A stretch of DNA of 64,000 bases from Pseudovirgaria hyperparasitica (lineage: Eukaryota > Ascomycota > Dothideomycetes > Acrospermales > Acrospermaceae): positions 385,074 to 449,073 of the forward strand of contig NW_022985550.1 of the NCBI RefSeq assembly GCF_010093815.1, in the 5' to 3' direction. The notes under the pieces were generated by a model. That model saw only the letters and a list, made by a program, of their open reading frames with translations, had not been told where the DNA came from and did not search any database. Shown here one piece after another: positions 42,877 through 54,900 of the stretch (position 1 is its first letter; every line of letters begins with the position of its first letter). A program made the position numbers and the translations under genes.

Positions 42877-43649
42877 TTGGTGTACTTGTACGTATAGATA
42901 GCAGCATCGCGGCAGCATGGCGTTCAGCGGTGGTACTGAAAAGCAAAGATCGCGAAATAGGGGGAGAGCGCTTGTTGTTCTGGGAACAGAGTAATACAAG
43001 ATTCATTGCCTTCTGGGCTTATACTGATATAGAGTAAGGGATGGACTACCTCATTCAACTGCACTGGTGGTGCTCTCAAGCTCACAACGAGACGGGGCCT
43101 GTTGTACTATAGTCGTTGACGTTGACGTCGTGCTTGTAAACACTATGCCAACAAATCTTCAGACGACCCGCTGTCTACCCATGTGCCAAAGTGGTGGCGG
43201 TAGTGGTGGTGAATGACGACCCCGACAACCATTGGCCTCACGAGGCCCCCTCTTACAGAAGAGGTAATTCATAGATTAACCTAGTCGTGGTACTTCGTGG
43301 TCGATTTGTCGCGGGGGGAAAAGCGGGGCTTCTGTGTTTAAAGAAAGAAGTGAAGTGAACTAGATTATTTCTCTGTTGCCGATCACGTGCCTTGTCGCGT
43401 CGCGTCGGTAATAATCGGAGTTTAGATGCATTGGCGCCCCGCCAACGGCACTAATTAAGTGCACGCATTCGTGGACGCGTCTGTGTTTCAACGAAGTTGT
43501 GAAGCCTCAGGCTCAGTACCTAACACTTATGCAACCACAGAATACGAACCTACGAAAGTCCATATCTCGATACGCCATCTGCTAACCTGTACGAATAAGA
43601 GAGAATTGGAGGTCATTTGTTTTGTTATCCCCATGCAGGCTTCTACGCA
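42877..43649. other. 0.8 kb intergenic region, E2 promoter
   Basis: No gene seen. A CRE-like TGACGTC lies at 43123-43129. Short open frames up to the E2 gene are leader sequence. Confidence 0.55.
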
Positions 43650-44923
43650 ATGGTAAACAATAAGCGCTCGGCATACATTCGCGTCAATATGGCTCTGACA
43701 GTTGATAGAATTCGAAGTCCATCCGTCGCCTCGCTGCGGACCATGCATCTCTACATACTCTCGGTCTCCCCCCTAATTATCTCTTCCCGACTCAAGCCTC
43801 AAATTCCCATTCTTCATGCTGCGACGACTTGAGCATCCTCAATGTCCTCCTCGCAGGCCCCGAGGGAACAGCCTACCAAGATGGCATATTCAGTCTACAT
43901 CTCAGCATGCCCAGGGATTACCCTAATTCGCCTCCAACCGCTACCTTCAAGACCAAGATATGGCACCCGAACGTGGACGAAAGAGGAAGTATCTGCGTGG
44001 ACACGTTAAAATCGGGTTGGAATGCGGGACTGAGTCTGCGAGATGTGCTCATAACAGTCAGCTGTCTCCTGATTCAACCGAATCCCGCAAGTGCTCTCAA
44101 TGCAGAGGCTGGCATGCTTATTCAGAATGGGGAGTGGGCCGCCTTTGAGAAAAGAGCAAAGGTCATGTGTGGAGTCTACGCCGCCATCCCGGACACCCTC
44201 AGGAAGGAGGTTGAGGATGCGAGGCGGAGAGGTGAGGAGCAAAACAAGGACGCAGAAGCGATAACAAAGAAGGGTAAAGGAACAGCAAGGCTCGGGAAGG
44301 AAAAACCATCGGTGAAAGTCCAAGAGGTATCAGAGGGGTATACGGAGATTACTACAACTCTCACTAAAATCACCGCCCCTGAGACGCCATTAAAAAATGA
44401 GGATGTTCGGGCAGAAAAGCCGGAAACAAGACCACTTGACCCTGGAACTGACAATATAGCGGGCACTCGAGCTAAATCGACATCGAAGACAAAGCTTTAT
44501 GTGCCTGAGCATGCCATAAATCCGGGCACGCCTTTACCAACCGTCGTTCGTCAACAGGATGTATCAGCCATAGATTTTGGACAGCCCTCAACACCGGCTC
44601 CAAAGCCCCTCACTGGCACAGCGGCTATTCCTACGGCGAACACACTATCTAATACGGTTACACTAACGCCGACAGACGTCATCGTCACCACTCAAGGCTC
44701 TCAAGCAACGCCAGGAAGCTCACCACGCGATGGCCCCAGCTTCCACTTTTCGTGGATGCCATCCCGCCGAAGTCCAGGGGGCAAGGGTAGCTCGCCGCAA
44801 CGTTCACCGGAGACCCTTAGGCGAGAAAAGCATGAGCTCCGAAAATTAAAGGCGGCTGGGTACTCCATTGCAAGATATAACAGGGGCCAATTTGGTCCAC
44901 GCAAGGGGCTGTTGCGTTTGTAA
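43650..44923 (+). CDS. Ubiquitin-conjugating enzyme E2, UBE2S-like
   Basis: 405 residues. Exon 1 is the start ATG alone (43650-43652); a GTAAAC donor follows directly, and the 56-nt intron ends at 43708 after a CTGAC branch. Exon 2 then reads NSKSIRRLAADHASLHTLGL, the E2 first helix, without a break. No ATG exists in this frame before the E2 core, so the split start is needed. The UBC fold covers residues 1-150: LNVLLAGPEGTAYQDGIF, YPNSPPTATFKTKIWHPNV with the HPN motif (87-89), catalytic Cys97 in GSICVDTLK, then LSLRDVLITVSCLLIQPNPASALN. The pattern is nearest to UBE2S, the Lys11-chain E2 of the APC/C. The 250-residue tail is Thr/Pro-rich and ends with a basic helix (RREKHELRKLKAAGY). That tail differs from animal UBE2S. 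Confidence 0.88.
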
Positions 44924-45521
44924 ACAGTCTTGTTCATGTTTCAGAGTAGAATGCCTTTGATCGAGCATAGCGGTGGCGTTCGTGAGCATGCGTCCAGGGG
45001 GAGAGGGCCCTTGGAAGTTTTTCCAGAAGTTTCATTGCACCGTGTTTAGATACCATGACTTTACAGAGACACAGTAGGCATCATTTCACCATTTCGTCCA
45101 ATCTCTGTCTTGGCCCCATAGTGCGCTGGCATATACCTCGTTCTGTCATGGCCACTTTTTTTTCAAGTGAAAGTTCTTCGTTCCACCTGTTGGGTAGGTA
45201 GGTCATGACACACGTAATTTTCAGTATTCCTACCGTTCGCTGGCGTCTCAATACGATTGACCCACGTGGAGAGCTGGTATACAAACTGGTCATTGGTTCT
45301 CTAGGCAACTCCCTTACTTGATAAGTTTGATTCTGAGTTCCATATTTGCCAGAGTCTCGCCTTCACCAGTTCAACGTTCTCTTCCAAATCCTTGTCACTA
45401 CAGAGGACTACCACTTACTTTCGTTTCTTCTTTGACCAAGATCTTTCTACTCCATCTGCGCTCTTGTCAACTCATCATTCTTGCGGCTTACTACGATCGT
45501 GAACTTCACCTTCAGTAAGAA
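44924..45521. other. 0.6 kb intergenic region
   Basis: No gene seen; E2 3' end and promoter of the next gene. Confidence 0.6.
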
Positions 45522-47190
45522 ATGCCGAGACAAGTCATGAAGAGGGGTGGTACCTCACGGATCACTCAGGCTGCAACAGCTACCAAAGGTGAACCTGCCA
45601 AGCAAACCAAACTCCTTGCTCTCTGGGTAAGCAACCACAAAACTTTCTCACAGCAAGAATAAGCTGATCTTCAAAAGGAGCACGAAGGAGAGATTCCTGA
45701 AGGCTACTACGACCACTTGACCATGGATCAGATGTACGTGCAAGGACTCGTCCTCCGCCCCGGCGAAATAGACGCCACAGAGGCATCCACAATCCATAAG
45801 CTCACGAAGGAGCTGGAGAGCAAGACCCAGGAAGGCAAGAGCCTGAACGGAACCATCGCAAAGATGAAGAAAGAATCGACCAAGAACCAGAAACTGATCC
45901 TTCGTGCCCTCGACAGCATGGAAAAGTCGCGCAAGTTCAAGGCCCAGATCATGGAGGCGGCCGTGCCGATCATGGTTGTGCAGATGACGTATCGTTGGGC
46001 GCTCGAGCGTGACGATCTGGACGGCGGACCTGCGGCCGGTACTGAGCTTGAGATGACGTTTTCGGATCAGTTGAAGGATGCGTTTGAGGAGCAGGAGTGG
46101 CTTACTATCGAACAAGATGCGAAGAAGCAGTTTGATGAGCTCGTGTGCGAGACGAAGGATGCTGATACGCGTATGGAGAGTGACGACGAGGACGCTGAGA
46201 GTAATGCTACATTCGAGTCGGCGCAGGAAGGTGAAGACAGTACGCTGGTGGCCGATGATGCTCAGGATGGTGAGTAGTTGAAGCCTTCATATGTGGATTA
46301 TGAGCTTAAATTGGACAGATGCTCTTCTGCTCGAGCATGAGGACCTCGACGGAGAAAATGTAGATGAGCACGACTCTGTGGAAATCGAGAACCTAGAGTC
46401 CAAGGAGAAACCGGCACCCAGTTCAGCAGAGAACATCTCGGGTCCCGCAACTTCAGACGTAGAACCCCTAGCTAAAGACTCAAGCATGGGACGCGACACA
46501 GAAATGTCTGACGTAACCTCGTCCAAGAGACCAGCCTCTGAGATGGAGTTGAGTGCCACCGATGGAGCTAGGACTAGAGCCAAGTCAGCTCGTCTCAGCA
46601 GCATGGGTAAGAAAATCGTAGACAGCCCGGAGAATACTCAAGCCAAAGCGGCGACTCCTACACATCTCAAAACACCAGACATCGCAGGTGACGTACACCA
46701 GACGACTCCACACCGACCAATGAGCGAAGAGGAAGTCGAGCAAGCACTCTCTGCAGACCGCTTTACCTTCCTCCCCATCCCGACCGGCATGCTGTCCACC
46801 GAAAAGAGCGACGGCTACCCCATGTCCGACGGTATCCTCCTCGGCACCATCGTGCACAAGGGCAAGTCGGAGAGGATCTACGTCCACTACGTTGACGCCA
46901 AGAAGCTACTGATGAAGTATCGCACCGAGAGCGGCCAGAGTGTCAGCATGGAGAAGAATCTGTGCAAGGTCACCTGGGTGCAGCCTTGGTCTGTGTTCGT
47001 CGGCGAAGATATCACTGGCAATACCACTATGACCATGTTCCGTGCTGTGGCGCTGGAGGTCTTTATGAGGAGGGACAAGTCGAAGAAGAAGCTGCTCAAC
47101 ACCGATTCCATGCGGAGACAGTTCCAGAAGGACTTGCTCTGTGCGAAGAAGAAGCTGGAGTGTGGGTCGGGTAGGATTCGTGATTGGTGA
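45522..47190 (+). CDS. Unrecognised coiled-coil and acidic protein
   Basis: 522 residues in three exons (45522-45626, 45678-46269, 46319-47190; introns 51 and 49 nt). The start MPRQVMKRGGTSRI is basic. Residues about 60-130 look coiled-coil (IHKLTKELESKTQEGKSL, then KKESTKNQKLILRALDSMEKS). An acidic tract follows (ESDDEDAESNATFESAQEGED). The second half has SPENTQAKAATPTHLKTP, a likely phosphorylated linker, and a final compact region of about 140 residues (FTFLPIPTGMLSTEKSDGYP, GKSERIYVHYVDAKKLL, KVTWVQPWSVFVGEDITG, then a basic helix with MRRQFQKDLLCAKKKLECG). The last part may be a folded domain I do not know. A nuclear site is suggested only by composition. Confidence 0.7.
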
Positions 47191-48529
47191 AGAAAGCTCG
47201 CTGTCAAGCGGATCTGTTGCTTGGCTACACAAGAATCGTTAAGGATTTGGGAAATTGACCTCTCTATGAAATATGATTATGAAGGACTCTCCGGCGGTCT
47301 ACTGACTCACGCTATTTGTTACTATCCTTCTACTTTCGTTTAAATTCTATAAGAAGGAGATAAGGACTTGGTTCTAGTTGATTGTTAACTCCATTGACGT
47401 TCTATGATATACAAATTTGGTGTATGGAACTCATCTAACTCTACTTCTAACTACATATCTAGTTTTATGAAGGTGGTAATGTATTCTGGAAGACTATATC
47501 CAACTACCCAGCCCGTCCTGTCACTGACTAGGACGCTAGATTTTCTGGGATTAACAAGGCCATACTCCATACTTATATACTAGAGAGTCTTAGTCGCTCC
47601 ATCTCTGGCTATAATATTGGATTGTCCAAAAGTAGTAACTGCGCCAAGATTAGAAAACTTAGACGACTTCTAAAAGCGTGTTTTTACACCGTATTACACG
47701 TTTATACTACGACGACCATTGCCGCTCTGCTTCCTTAAGCATAACTGAATTGTCACCTCTCGATAAACACCATGTCTTAAACCTAGCAACAGAGTGCGCT
47801 CAAGGCAGCTTCTGTCATAAATTGATTCAACTGTGTTTGATTTCTTTCAAATTATCAAGCTAGACTTCTTTGACAAGAATGATTGGTTCTGATGAAGGCT
47901 TGTGTATTCCACAAGATTTACATTCTAGTACGTTGGATACTCCAAGAAAGCATCGACTTTCCACCGACGACTACAGGTACTCGCGCCGGTCACTTCACAT
48001 GTGGTCCTACAACAGCGTCCGTAATGCGTATTCGGTCGGGCCGATACATGAGTACATGCCGGAGCATCATTACAAAGTCCAAAGAAGTTAGGAATGTCTT
48101 AACCTACAGTCAGTGATGATATACCTCACAGTACAATATCCTCGAGCTCTTCATCGAGTAGGGTCCGTACACGGTGCCGTACTGAGACCTCAGATCTGTT
48201 CGTCAGAAGAACTCGCAATTTGAGCCTCTCCAGTGATCGAAGTTGGGTTAAAGGCCTTACAGCCCTAACAACAGGGAGACGGGTTCTGAGAGCGGAATAG
48301 AAGTATACATACTGATGCAGCCCAGATCAAGACACTCATGGCTGGCTGAACATGCTAAAGTCTGCAAATTCTGCAACGAAGACGACATATGTTTGATAAA
48401 TTTTGACTCTTTGTTAATGGTCTGTGATCACTGAGCCACTTAGACTTCCATACACAGTTGCATACCCGTAAGCTCCGTGGCTTCTCTACCCGGGCCTATA
48501 CCTCAACGTGTTATTTATAGCATCCTCCT
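47191..48529. other. 1.3 kb AT-richer stretch without a gene
   Basis: No gene supported. 47220-48480 is richer in A/T and TA steps than its flanks and its frames are short. This could be decayed repeat DNA, possibly altered by RIP, but no element family can be recognised. The right part covers the CRO1 3' end. Confidence 0.5.
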
Positions 48530-51259
48530 TCAGAGTAACTGCTTCAAGGCCTCCGCCGCGACCTGCACAATTCCCGCATCTCTTGTCCTTTTCACTACCC
48601 CTTTCAGGACTTCCACACCCCCATTATCCCTCACAGCTCCCTTGCCCCTCTCCCCAAGCTCCCCAGGCGCACTCACAATATGGCCCACACAAACAGAAGC
48701 CCGATGTCTTACGCCCTCATCCTCATCACCACAAAGGTCCAGCAACACATTTACACCCTTTTCTCGAGCCAAAATACCGCTGACAGTGCCCTCCCATTCC
48801 GTGGCCATGGCCAATGCACCACCAGCCGCACGGCGCGTGGCAACGTCTTCGACATCTGCGAGCGCAAGGAGGACATGGAGACGCTGACTAGCCGCCGGGG
48901 AGCCGTCGGAGAATTTACCCGCACAGACAGGAGAGGGCATGAGGTTGCACAGCAACTCAACGGCGGCCCGGCGCACCATCGTGTTATTATGCAGCAGTAA
49001 ACTCGTCTCGAGGGTCGTCCAGGCGAGACGAAGAATAGTGTCACGTGGAGTTGTATCGTCCATGGATGCTAGGTTTGTCAGTGCGAGGAGGGCCTCGAAT
49101 GTAGGGAGGAGGTCTTTTGTCCCTTCGCCAGCCGCGTCTTCGTCGAGGAGGGAGAGAAGGGGACGGACGGCGTTGCTTGGTGGGATGCCAGCGAGGAAAA
49201 TGTGTGCTGGGTTGATGGAGATCAGGATCCGCGCGAGGGTGTGTGCGCAGGCGTGATTGCTTGCTGGGCTGTAGGAGACGGGCATGGGATGGGTGTCCTT
49301 GTGGAGTTCGTCCCAGACTTGCAATAGGAGTCTTACAGCACCTTGCTGTGCCATTGTGGGTCGATGTTTCTGCTCTTTACTAAGTGCGAGGAGGATCTGG
49401 AGCATCTGACTGCGTACGGCGGGCGAGGCGCGCTTAGAGCATGCCACAAGGAGGGGCACAATATTGGATTGTAGGACTTGTTTGCAGCGGCGTGAGACGT
49501 GGTCATCATCATCAAGAGGGTCATCTTTTGTAGGTTTTTTGGCAGCTGCGCCAGCGGCGGCGTACGTGCGTATATCGGCCATGCGCTTTTCTTCTTCGGA
49601 TCTTCGAGGCAGGTAGGCAGTGATATTGACGAATATAGTGAGACCACCGAACATAATGGGTTTGACATTCGTGGAGTCGAACATGGTCTCTATAAGTCGG
49701 CGGAGAAAGACCGGATCTTTCGCAAGTTGCTCTTTGATGTTAGATTGTAGAGATGCATATGCAAGACCTTCAACTGAGTCTTGTTTCATATGGTTGTCGG
49801 ACCCGAGCACGATCCTTTTGAAGCGCGCGACAAGTTCATCTTGAGGTTTCGGTTGGTCAATCTCCTCGACAGGGGATGTGGGAACCTGGGCGACAAGTTC
49901 ATCTTGGATCTTCATCAAGATCAGGGAAGCCAGAGTGCTTTTCTTTGCATCCATAGCTGCCTCGGCAATGCCTTGGATCCATTGACGGCAGTGTTTGCTA
50001 ATCGCTTCACGACAGGTCTTCTCGACGCAGGCCGCACTCAGGAGTTCCAATGCCGCTCGATCCAGAGTTTGACTGCGTCTTTCTTGCACTAGGTTCACGA
50101 AGCTGCTCATGAACCCCTCGGTCAGAAACAGTGTCGCCGCAACACTCGGCACGATTGGAAATATGGCAGCCGCAGCTGAGAAAGCAACGACCAAGGCATC
50201 TGGATTCGGTTTCTTGACCCTCCCTGTCACGAATTGTGTTATGAGCTTTTGACTCGTATCCGGGCTCAATTCGATCAATTTTGCTGTTGCGAGTGTCGCT
50301 TGACCACGTAGCATATTCGACAATCTGATATCCAGGCTTGACAGTATGACATCAAACGAGTCAGCATCGATGATACCCGTCAAATGTGGTGCTTCTGCCG
50401 CAAGGCTCCGCGCAATCACTCTCATCGCACGCTCCGGATGATCCAGGCCAGCTCTCATCATGGCAGCGAGACTGAGTTGGAACACATCTCTCTGCGCCGC
50501 GATCTGACTTTTCTCATCAAGCCAAGCCTTATCATCAAGGCATGTAATCACAATTGCATCTGCCGAGTCATCGCCACGATCGAAGAAAGTATTGAACGTC
50601 GGTGTTGGACTCTTCAGAACCTTCTCTGCGAGCCACTTACGTGCGCCTGGGTGCTTCATCAATTCACCTGTGACTTGGTCTGCCACATCATCGTCGGGCT
50701 CCAGATCCATCATGATGTCCAGGACCTGGCGAACGAACTGTTCATTCATGCTCGGAACGGATGTCCTCACAGCGTCGAGGACCTTACCGCCATCTGTCTC
50801 ACTCTTTGAGTGCACCCACGTCCGACACAGTCCAATCAGAGGATTCTTCTGTTCTTCCTTACCAAGAGACTTCCACCCAGCTGCCACACTCTCGTCGCCT
50901 GGTACGAGATGCGCGGCTTCGCGCAAGGCATGCGCAGCATCTTGGAAGCGGCCTTCCTTTGCTAGAACCGTGGAATGATGCACGAGTTCATTTGCACGAG
51001 CTTGCGCTCCATAAACGTGGGGTGACGAAGTTGTCGGTGCGTGTTCAGGTAAAGTGACAGTGGGCTTTGCGAGAAGGTTGGCAGACTCGGAGGCTGACGG
51101 AGTCATGTGACCTAAGTCTGGTTCTGATAGAGCGGAGTCCATATTCGTGGTGACTGGTGAAGGTTGGCCCTGGCTGGTTGCACTCGGTGTCGACGAGCTT
51201 TGTTGCTCTCTTGACGCTTCGTCAACGGCAGCCGGACCGCTGGCGTATTCGGGACTCAT
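48530..51259 (-). CDS. cro1: UCS-domain myosin chaperone CRO1/She4
   Basis: 909 residues, intronless. UCS proteins (UNC-45/CRO1/She4) fold and stabilise myosin motor heads; CRO1 is needed for normal septation and the switch to multinucleate hyphae in filamentous fungi. After a Ser-rich lead (1-75), RANELVHHSTVLAKEGRFQDAAHALREAAHLVP is a TPR-like hairpin. The central and UCS regions are long helical armadillo-like repeats (about 150-909; for instance LRLAWTTLETSLLLHNNTMVRRAA split by helices, VRRAAVELLCNLMPSP, DVATRRAAGGALAMATEW, VRHRASVCVGHIVSA). The block NMLRGQATLATAKLIELSPD with SLVNLVQERR-like sequence is typical. The length fits fungal CRO1 (about 700-900). Identification is by layout and the C-terminal MPSPVCAGKFSDG region. 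Confidence 0.82.
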   Translation of the reverse strand: MSPEYASGPAAVDEASREQQSSSTPSATSQGQPSPVTTNMDSALSEPDLGHMTPSASESANLLAKPTVTLPEHAPTTSSPHVYGAQARANELVHHSTVLAKEGRFQDAAHALREAAHLVPGDESVAAGWKSLGKEEQKNPLIGLCRTWVHSKSETDGGKVLDAVRTSVPSMNEQFVRQVLDIMMDLEPDDDVADQVTGELMKHPGARKWLAEKVLKSPTPTFNTFFDRGDDSADAIVITCLDDKAWLDEKSQIAAQRDVFQLSLAAMMRAGLDHPERAMRVIARSLAAEAPHLTGIIDADSFDVILSSLDIRLSNMLRGQATLATAKLIELSPDTSQKLITQFVTGRVKKPNPDALVVAFSAAAAIFPIVPSVAATLFLTEGFMSSFVNLVQERRSQTLDRAALELLSAACVEKTCREAISKHCRQWIQGIAEAAMDAKKSTLASLILMKIQDELVAQVPTSPVEEIDQPKPQDELVARFKRIVLGSDNHMKQDSVEGLAYASLQSNIKEQLAKDPVFLRRLIETMFDSTNVKPIMFGGLTIFVNITAYLPRRSEEEKRMADIRTYAAAGAAAKKPTKDDPLDDDDHVSRRCKQVLQSNIVPLLVACSKRASPAVRSQMLQILLALSKEQKHRPTMAQQGAVRLLLQVWDELHKDTHPMPVSYSPASNHACAHTLARILISINPAHIFLAGIPPSNAVRPLLSLLDEDAAGEGTKDLLPTFEALLALTNLASMDDTTPRDTILRLAWTTLETSLLLHNNTMVRRAAVELLCNLMPSPVCAGKFSDGSPAASQRLHVLLALADVEDVATRRAAGGALAMATEWEGTVSGILAREKGVNVLLDLCGDEDEGVRHRASVCVGHIVSAPGELGERGKGAVRDNGGVEVLKGVVKRTRDAGIVQVAAEALKQLL

Positions 51260-51902
51260 CCCGAATCTTATGAGTGAACTCCGGGGGGCCCCGCTGTGTC
51301 CCGGTCGTAAGATCCGTGTCTTGAAAACGATGAATCGGTAGCACTAGCACCAACTTGCTTGAAAGTCGTTTGCCCTATTCGAATTGAGGTTATGAGGATA
51401 GGAGAGAAGGGGTATTTTAGGCCAACCCGGAAACATGAATCGAGAGAATCGGAGTTGATGTTGAACTAAGGTTTCCACCCGTGGCAGACCACCTCACCTG
51501 CCCGCCTGCAGTACCCCGAGCTAGCCATATTAGGCAAAAATGTGTTAGCGTCAGTCATGGGTCTCCGTAAGGCTTCTGAGGCAGGTACAAGACCAATGCG
51601 GATATTGTACGCGATCCTCTACCTTACCTTACTCAATATGTCTGATGGATGATGGCTACAACGTCTGTATGTATTGCTACAATCATCTCTATCTCGTACT
51701 TGCAACATGGACATAATCCGCTTGACTATAAAACAGCTATTCCAGGAACGCCCTTCGTGTGCTGTAGCGATAATCCACCAACGCCAGGCTATGCACAAAA
51801 CATTGCGACGAGAAAGGATGCGAGGACTCCAGCCGCGACCGATCGACGGTGTCGATGGTCATAAATGGGCTAACATGAACGCCTCGACAATGCAACTTTG
51901 TT
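51260..51902. other. Intergenic, CRO1 promoter and KCS1 3' end
   Basis: No gene seen. Both flanking genes are on the minus strand. Confidence 0.6.
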
Positions 51903-54900
51903 TCAGATACTGACATACCCCTCCTCTTCCACTACCGGTGCATCCTCCCAGCCGGCTTCCGTAACACCGTGCCCGACAGATCGCTGACCTACTGCCAGAC
52001 TCATACCCTCACCCTCACCTCTTTCGACCCATTGCTTTTCGTTTATTTCTTCCCAGATGCGCTGGAAGTACATGCGGAGACTGCGAAGTCCACGCAAATA
52101 GCCGCGGTCAATGCCATTCGGGTCCTGTGGTGGACAGGAAACATCCTCCGGGAATTTGTCCTCTGCTGTGACACAATTTGCAAAGTCGACAATTTTGAGC
52201 TTAATATCTGCACCACTTCTTGGCATGCCGTTCGATGCCATTGTCTCTTGGCCCTCCGTGCCTAATGTCTGCCCATCCTCAGGTGGTAGACTTCCATCAT
52301 CGCGGTCGTAGAGCATAAGCAGGCTACTTGCATAGAATCTGTAACTCGGAAGTCTTCTTATCATCCTTTCTAAACGATCAATCTTCTCCAGAATGACGGG
52401 GATATGTCTGCTGGCGCTAATATATCCGATTCCGTCATAGAAGAAGCGTTTGAGCGCATCCTGGAATTCTTTGCCCGCCTTTAAGTCGCGTCCAAAATAC
52501 TTGTCCTCGAACAAATATGACTGTGTCTTGATGTTGTAGACCTGCATTCCGCAGACGCGCACACCTAGTTCCCTGGAAGTCGTCATCTTACATTTGCGAC
52601 GTTGGGATCGTTGCTTCTTTTCGTCTGCTTCGACGCCATATTGACGTGTGCCCATCTTGAGGTCAAGAACACATGGTTTGTTCATCCCACTCGTCAAGTC
52701 TTCCAACAGCAAAAAGTGTTCAACTCTTTCATCCGACTGTGTTTGAGCCTGGTCTGGGTTCATTGGTTCATTGCCGCTAAGGTTCCACCCCCCTGGTATG
52801 GTAACATCGCTTTTGACTCCCGTCAGATTCTGTCCCACCCCTGCCGATCTGTGCTTGCTATGGTCCTTCGAACTCGGTCCGCTCCTTATATTTCCCGGGG
52901 TGGGTGATTCTTTTTCCATTGGGAAAACATCGTCTTCACAATCTGCCCGGTATGCGTCCTCGTCGGTATCTTGCTCGTGAAATTCTAGATGACTCCTTTT
53001 GCCTGTCTCGACATCTATGGCTCGTCTTCGAAGCCCTCCACCAGAGTGGCGCCTTCTGGGGTATTTGCGAGGTGATGAAGAATCTGACCGATCTGGTATG
53101 TCCATACCAATTCGCTCGTAATAAGACTCTGCGTAATGCGACGCTTCTTCAATAGGATGCTGTAGCTCTGTTTCACCAGCTCTCTCCATGGCCTGCTGGG
53201 CTGCTGCGTTCATGGCTTGCCTTCTCGTTGATTCGTCACGAAACGCTGTTTGCAGTAATGATACGTCTGCACTGTTTCTCCTGCCTGAAGGCGCAGATCC
53301 CGCGATGGCCCTGCTCAATCGTCGATTAGGAAGACTGCCATGATGGTTACGCTCACTCTTGTAGTGGTGGTGGATTGTAGGAGGGGTAAAAACCTCGCGA
53401 AGGACCTGCTCTTGGAGTTTTCTGTTCACTGTAGTCGCGCCCCAGCTAGAATGATGTCTCACTGGAGGGCGAGTGATAGATCGATGCGGGCTGTCTGGAT
53501 GATCTGACCCACCGGGGCCCACATCGCTCGCGTTGCGCTTATGCATGGATGCTAGCAGGCTCGGATCAGAGAGCTGACTTCTTGGAGGCATGGTCCGTGG
53601 TGGTACACGAAAAAGATCGGCAGGTATTATGTGGCGGTTGTTCTCAAACACCACCTGTGGTACAGAATCTTTGCGTTGTGACTGAGAATGACTGACTATC
53701 CGAGCCGACGAGGTATCATCAGCAGATCTGTTGTCGCTTGCATCTTGTTGCAACGTCGCATCTGAGTTTCTTCCTCCGGAGGATGTGGTCCCTTCAACCT
53801 TCCTCTCATTCCGCGCACTCTTCTTTCGTCTAGCCCGACGACGATAGGTTACATTCAAGACACCAATATACCTATATCACATGACATGTCAGTAGATTTC
53901 GGAGGATGATGATTGCCCTCGAATCATGAGAATTTACTGGGATTCAGCTGAATAGATAGAAAGTGCTTCGAGATAGGCTTACCTTGGCATGAATTCCAAC
54001 AACTCAGCATGAAAGCGCTCCACGGTTTCATAGAACTCGTTTTCGCGATTGTTAAGTTGTTTACATACAGCTCGGCGAGAGAAGCGATAGATTGTCGTAT
54101 GGCCTCCGACTTGATGATCAAACGGCTTCAGCTCAACAGCTCCGATGGGTGCCGGTGGGTGCGGGCCTTTCTGTACCTTATGCTCGGTTACTAGAGCGCT
54201 GGCTTTTGGTGTAGTACTGAGATCATCTGTTGCGCTAGATTCGTATCCGCGTGGTGAACCTACTGAATCACCATACAGATCTTGCTCGGAATCTGAAGCA
54301 GAGGCAGTATCATTCGTGTATGCATCATCCTCTGCATCTGGAGTCAGGGTCGCTATATCGCCATGGAGTACCTGCTCGTCTGCTTGTGACTTCAATGCGA
54401 TTTCGATCTCATCAGCTGTTGGGTTCTCAGGTATTGAAAGCTCTGATACTGAGCGTTCCTTCGTATTCGGTGGCACTGTTGCCTGGCGTGCAAGGTCCGG
54501 AGCAACCATGAGAGCATCACCATCTCTGGTATCTTGCTCGGTCTTGTCGGGGGAAATCTGACGGTGTGGATAGTATAACGCCGACGATATTTGCTCATGT
54601 TCCGACTCTTCATCCTCACTCGCAGTCAGACTGATATGTGGGCCTTGCACTATCGGCGGAAAGTAGCCTTTATCTGATTCTCGTGGCCTTCGTTGATCTG
54701 AACGCAATGTCGACCTCTTGCTGCGTTCAGTAACAGTAGTTGGGAGACTGCGGGAAAAGGATGTGCCGCGCTCTGCTCCTGGTGTAATATTATGATGGTT
54801 ACGAATCTCTTCGAGGAGTCGGATGGGGAATGAGGGCGTGGATTCAACCACAGGGGGTTGTGTCACGCTGTTCGGAGACGCGACAGCACTAAGCACCGAG

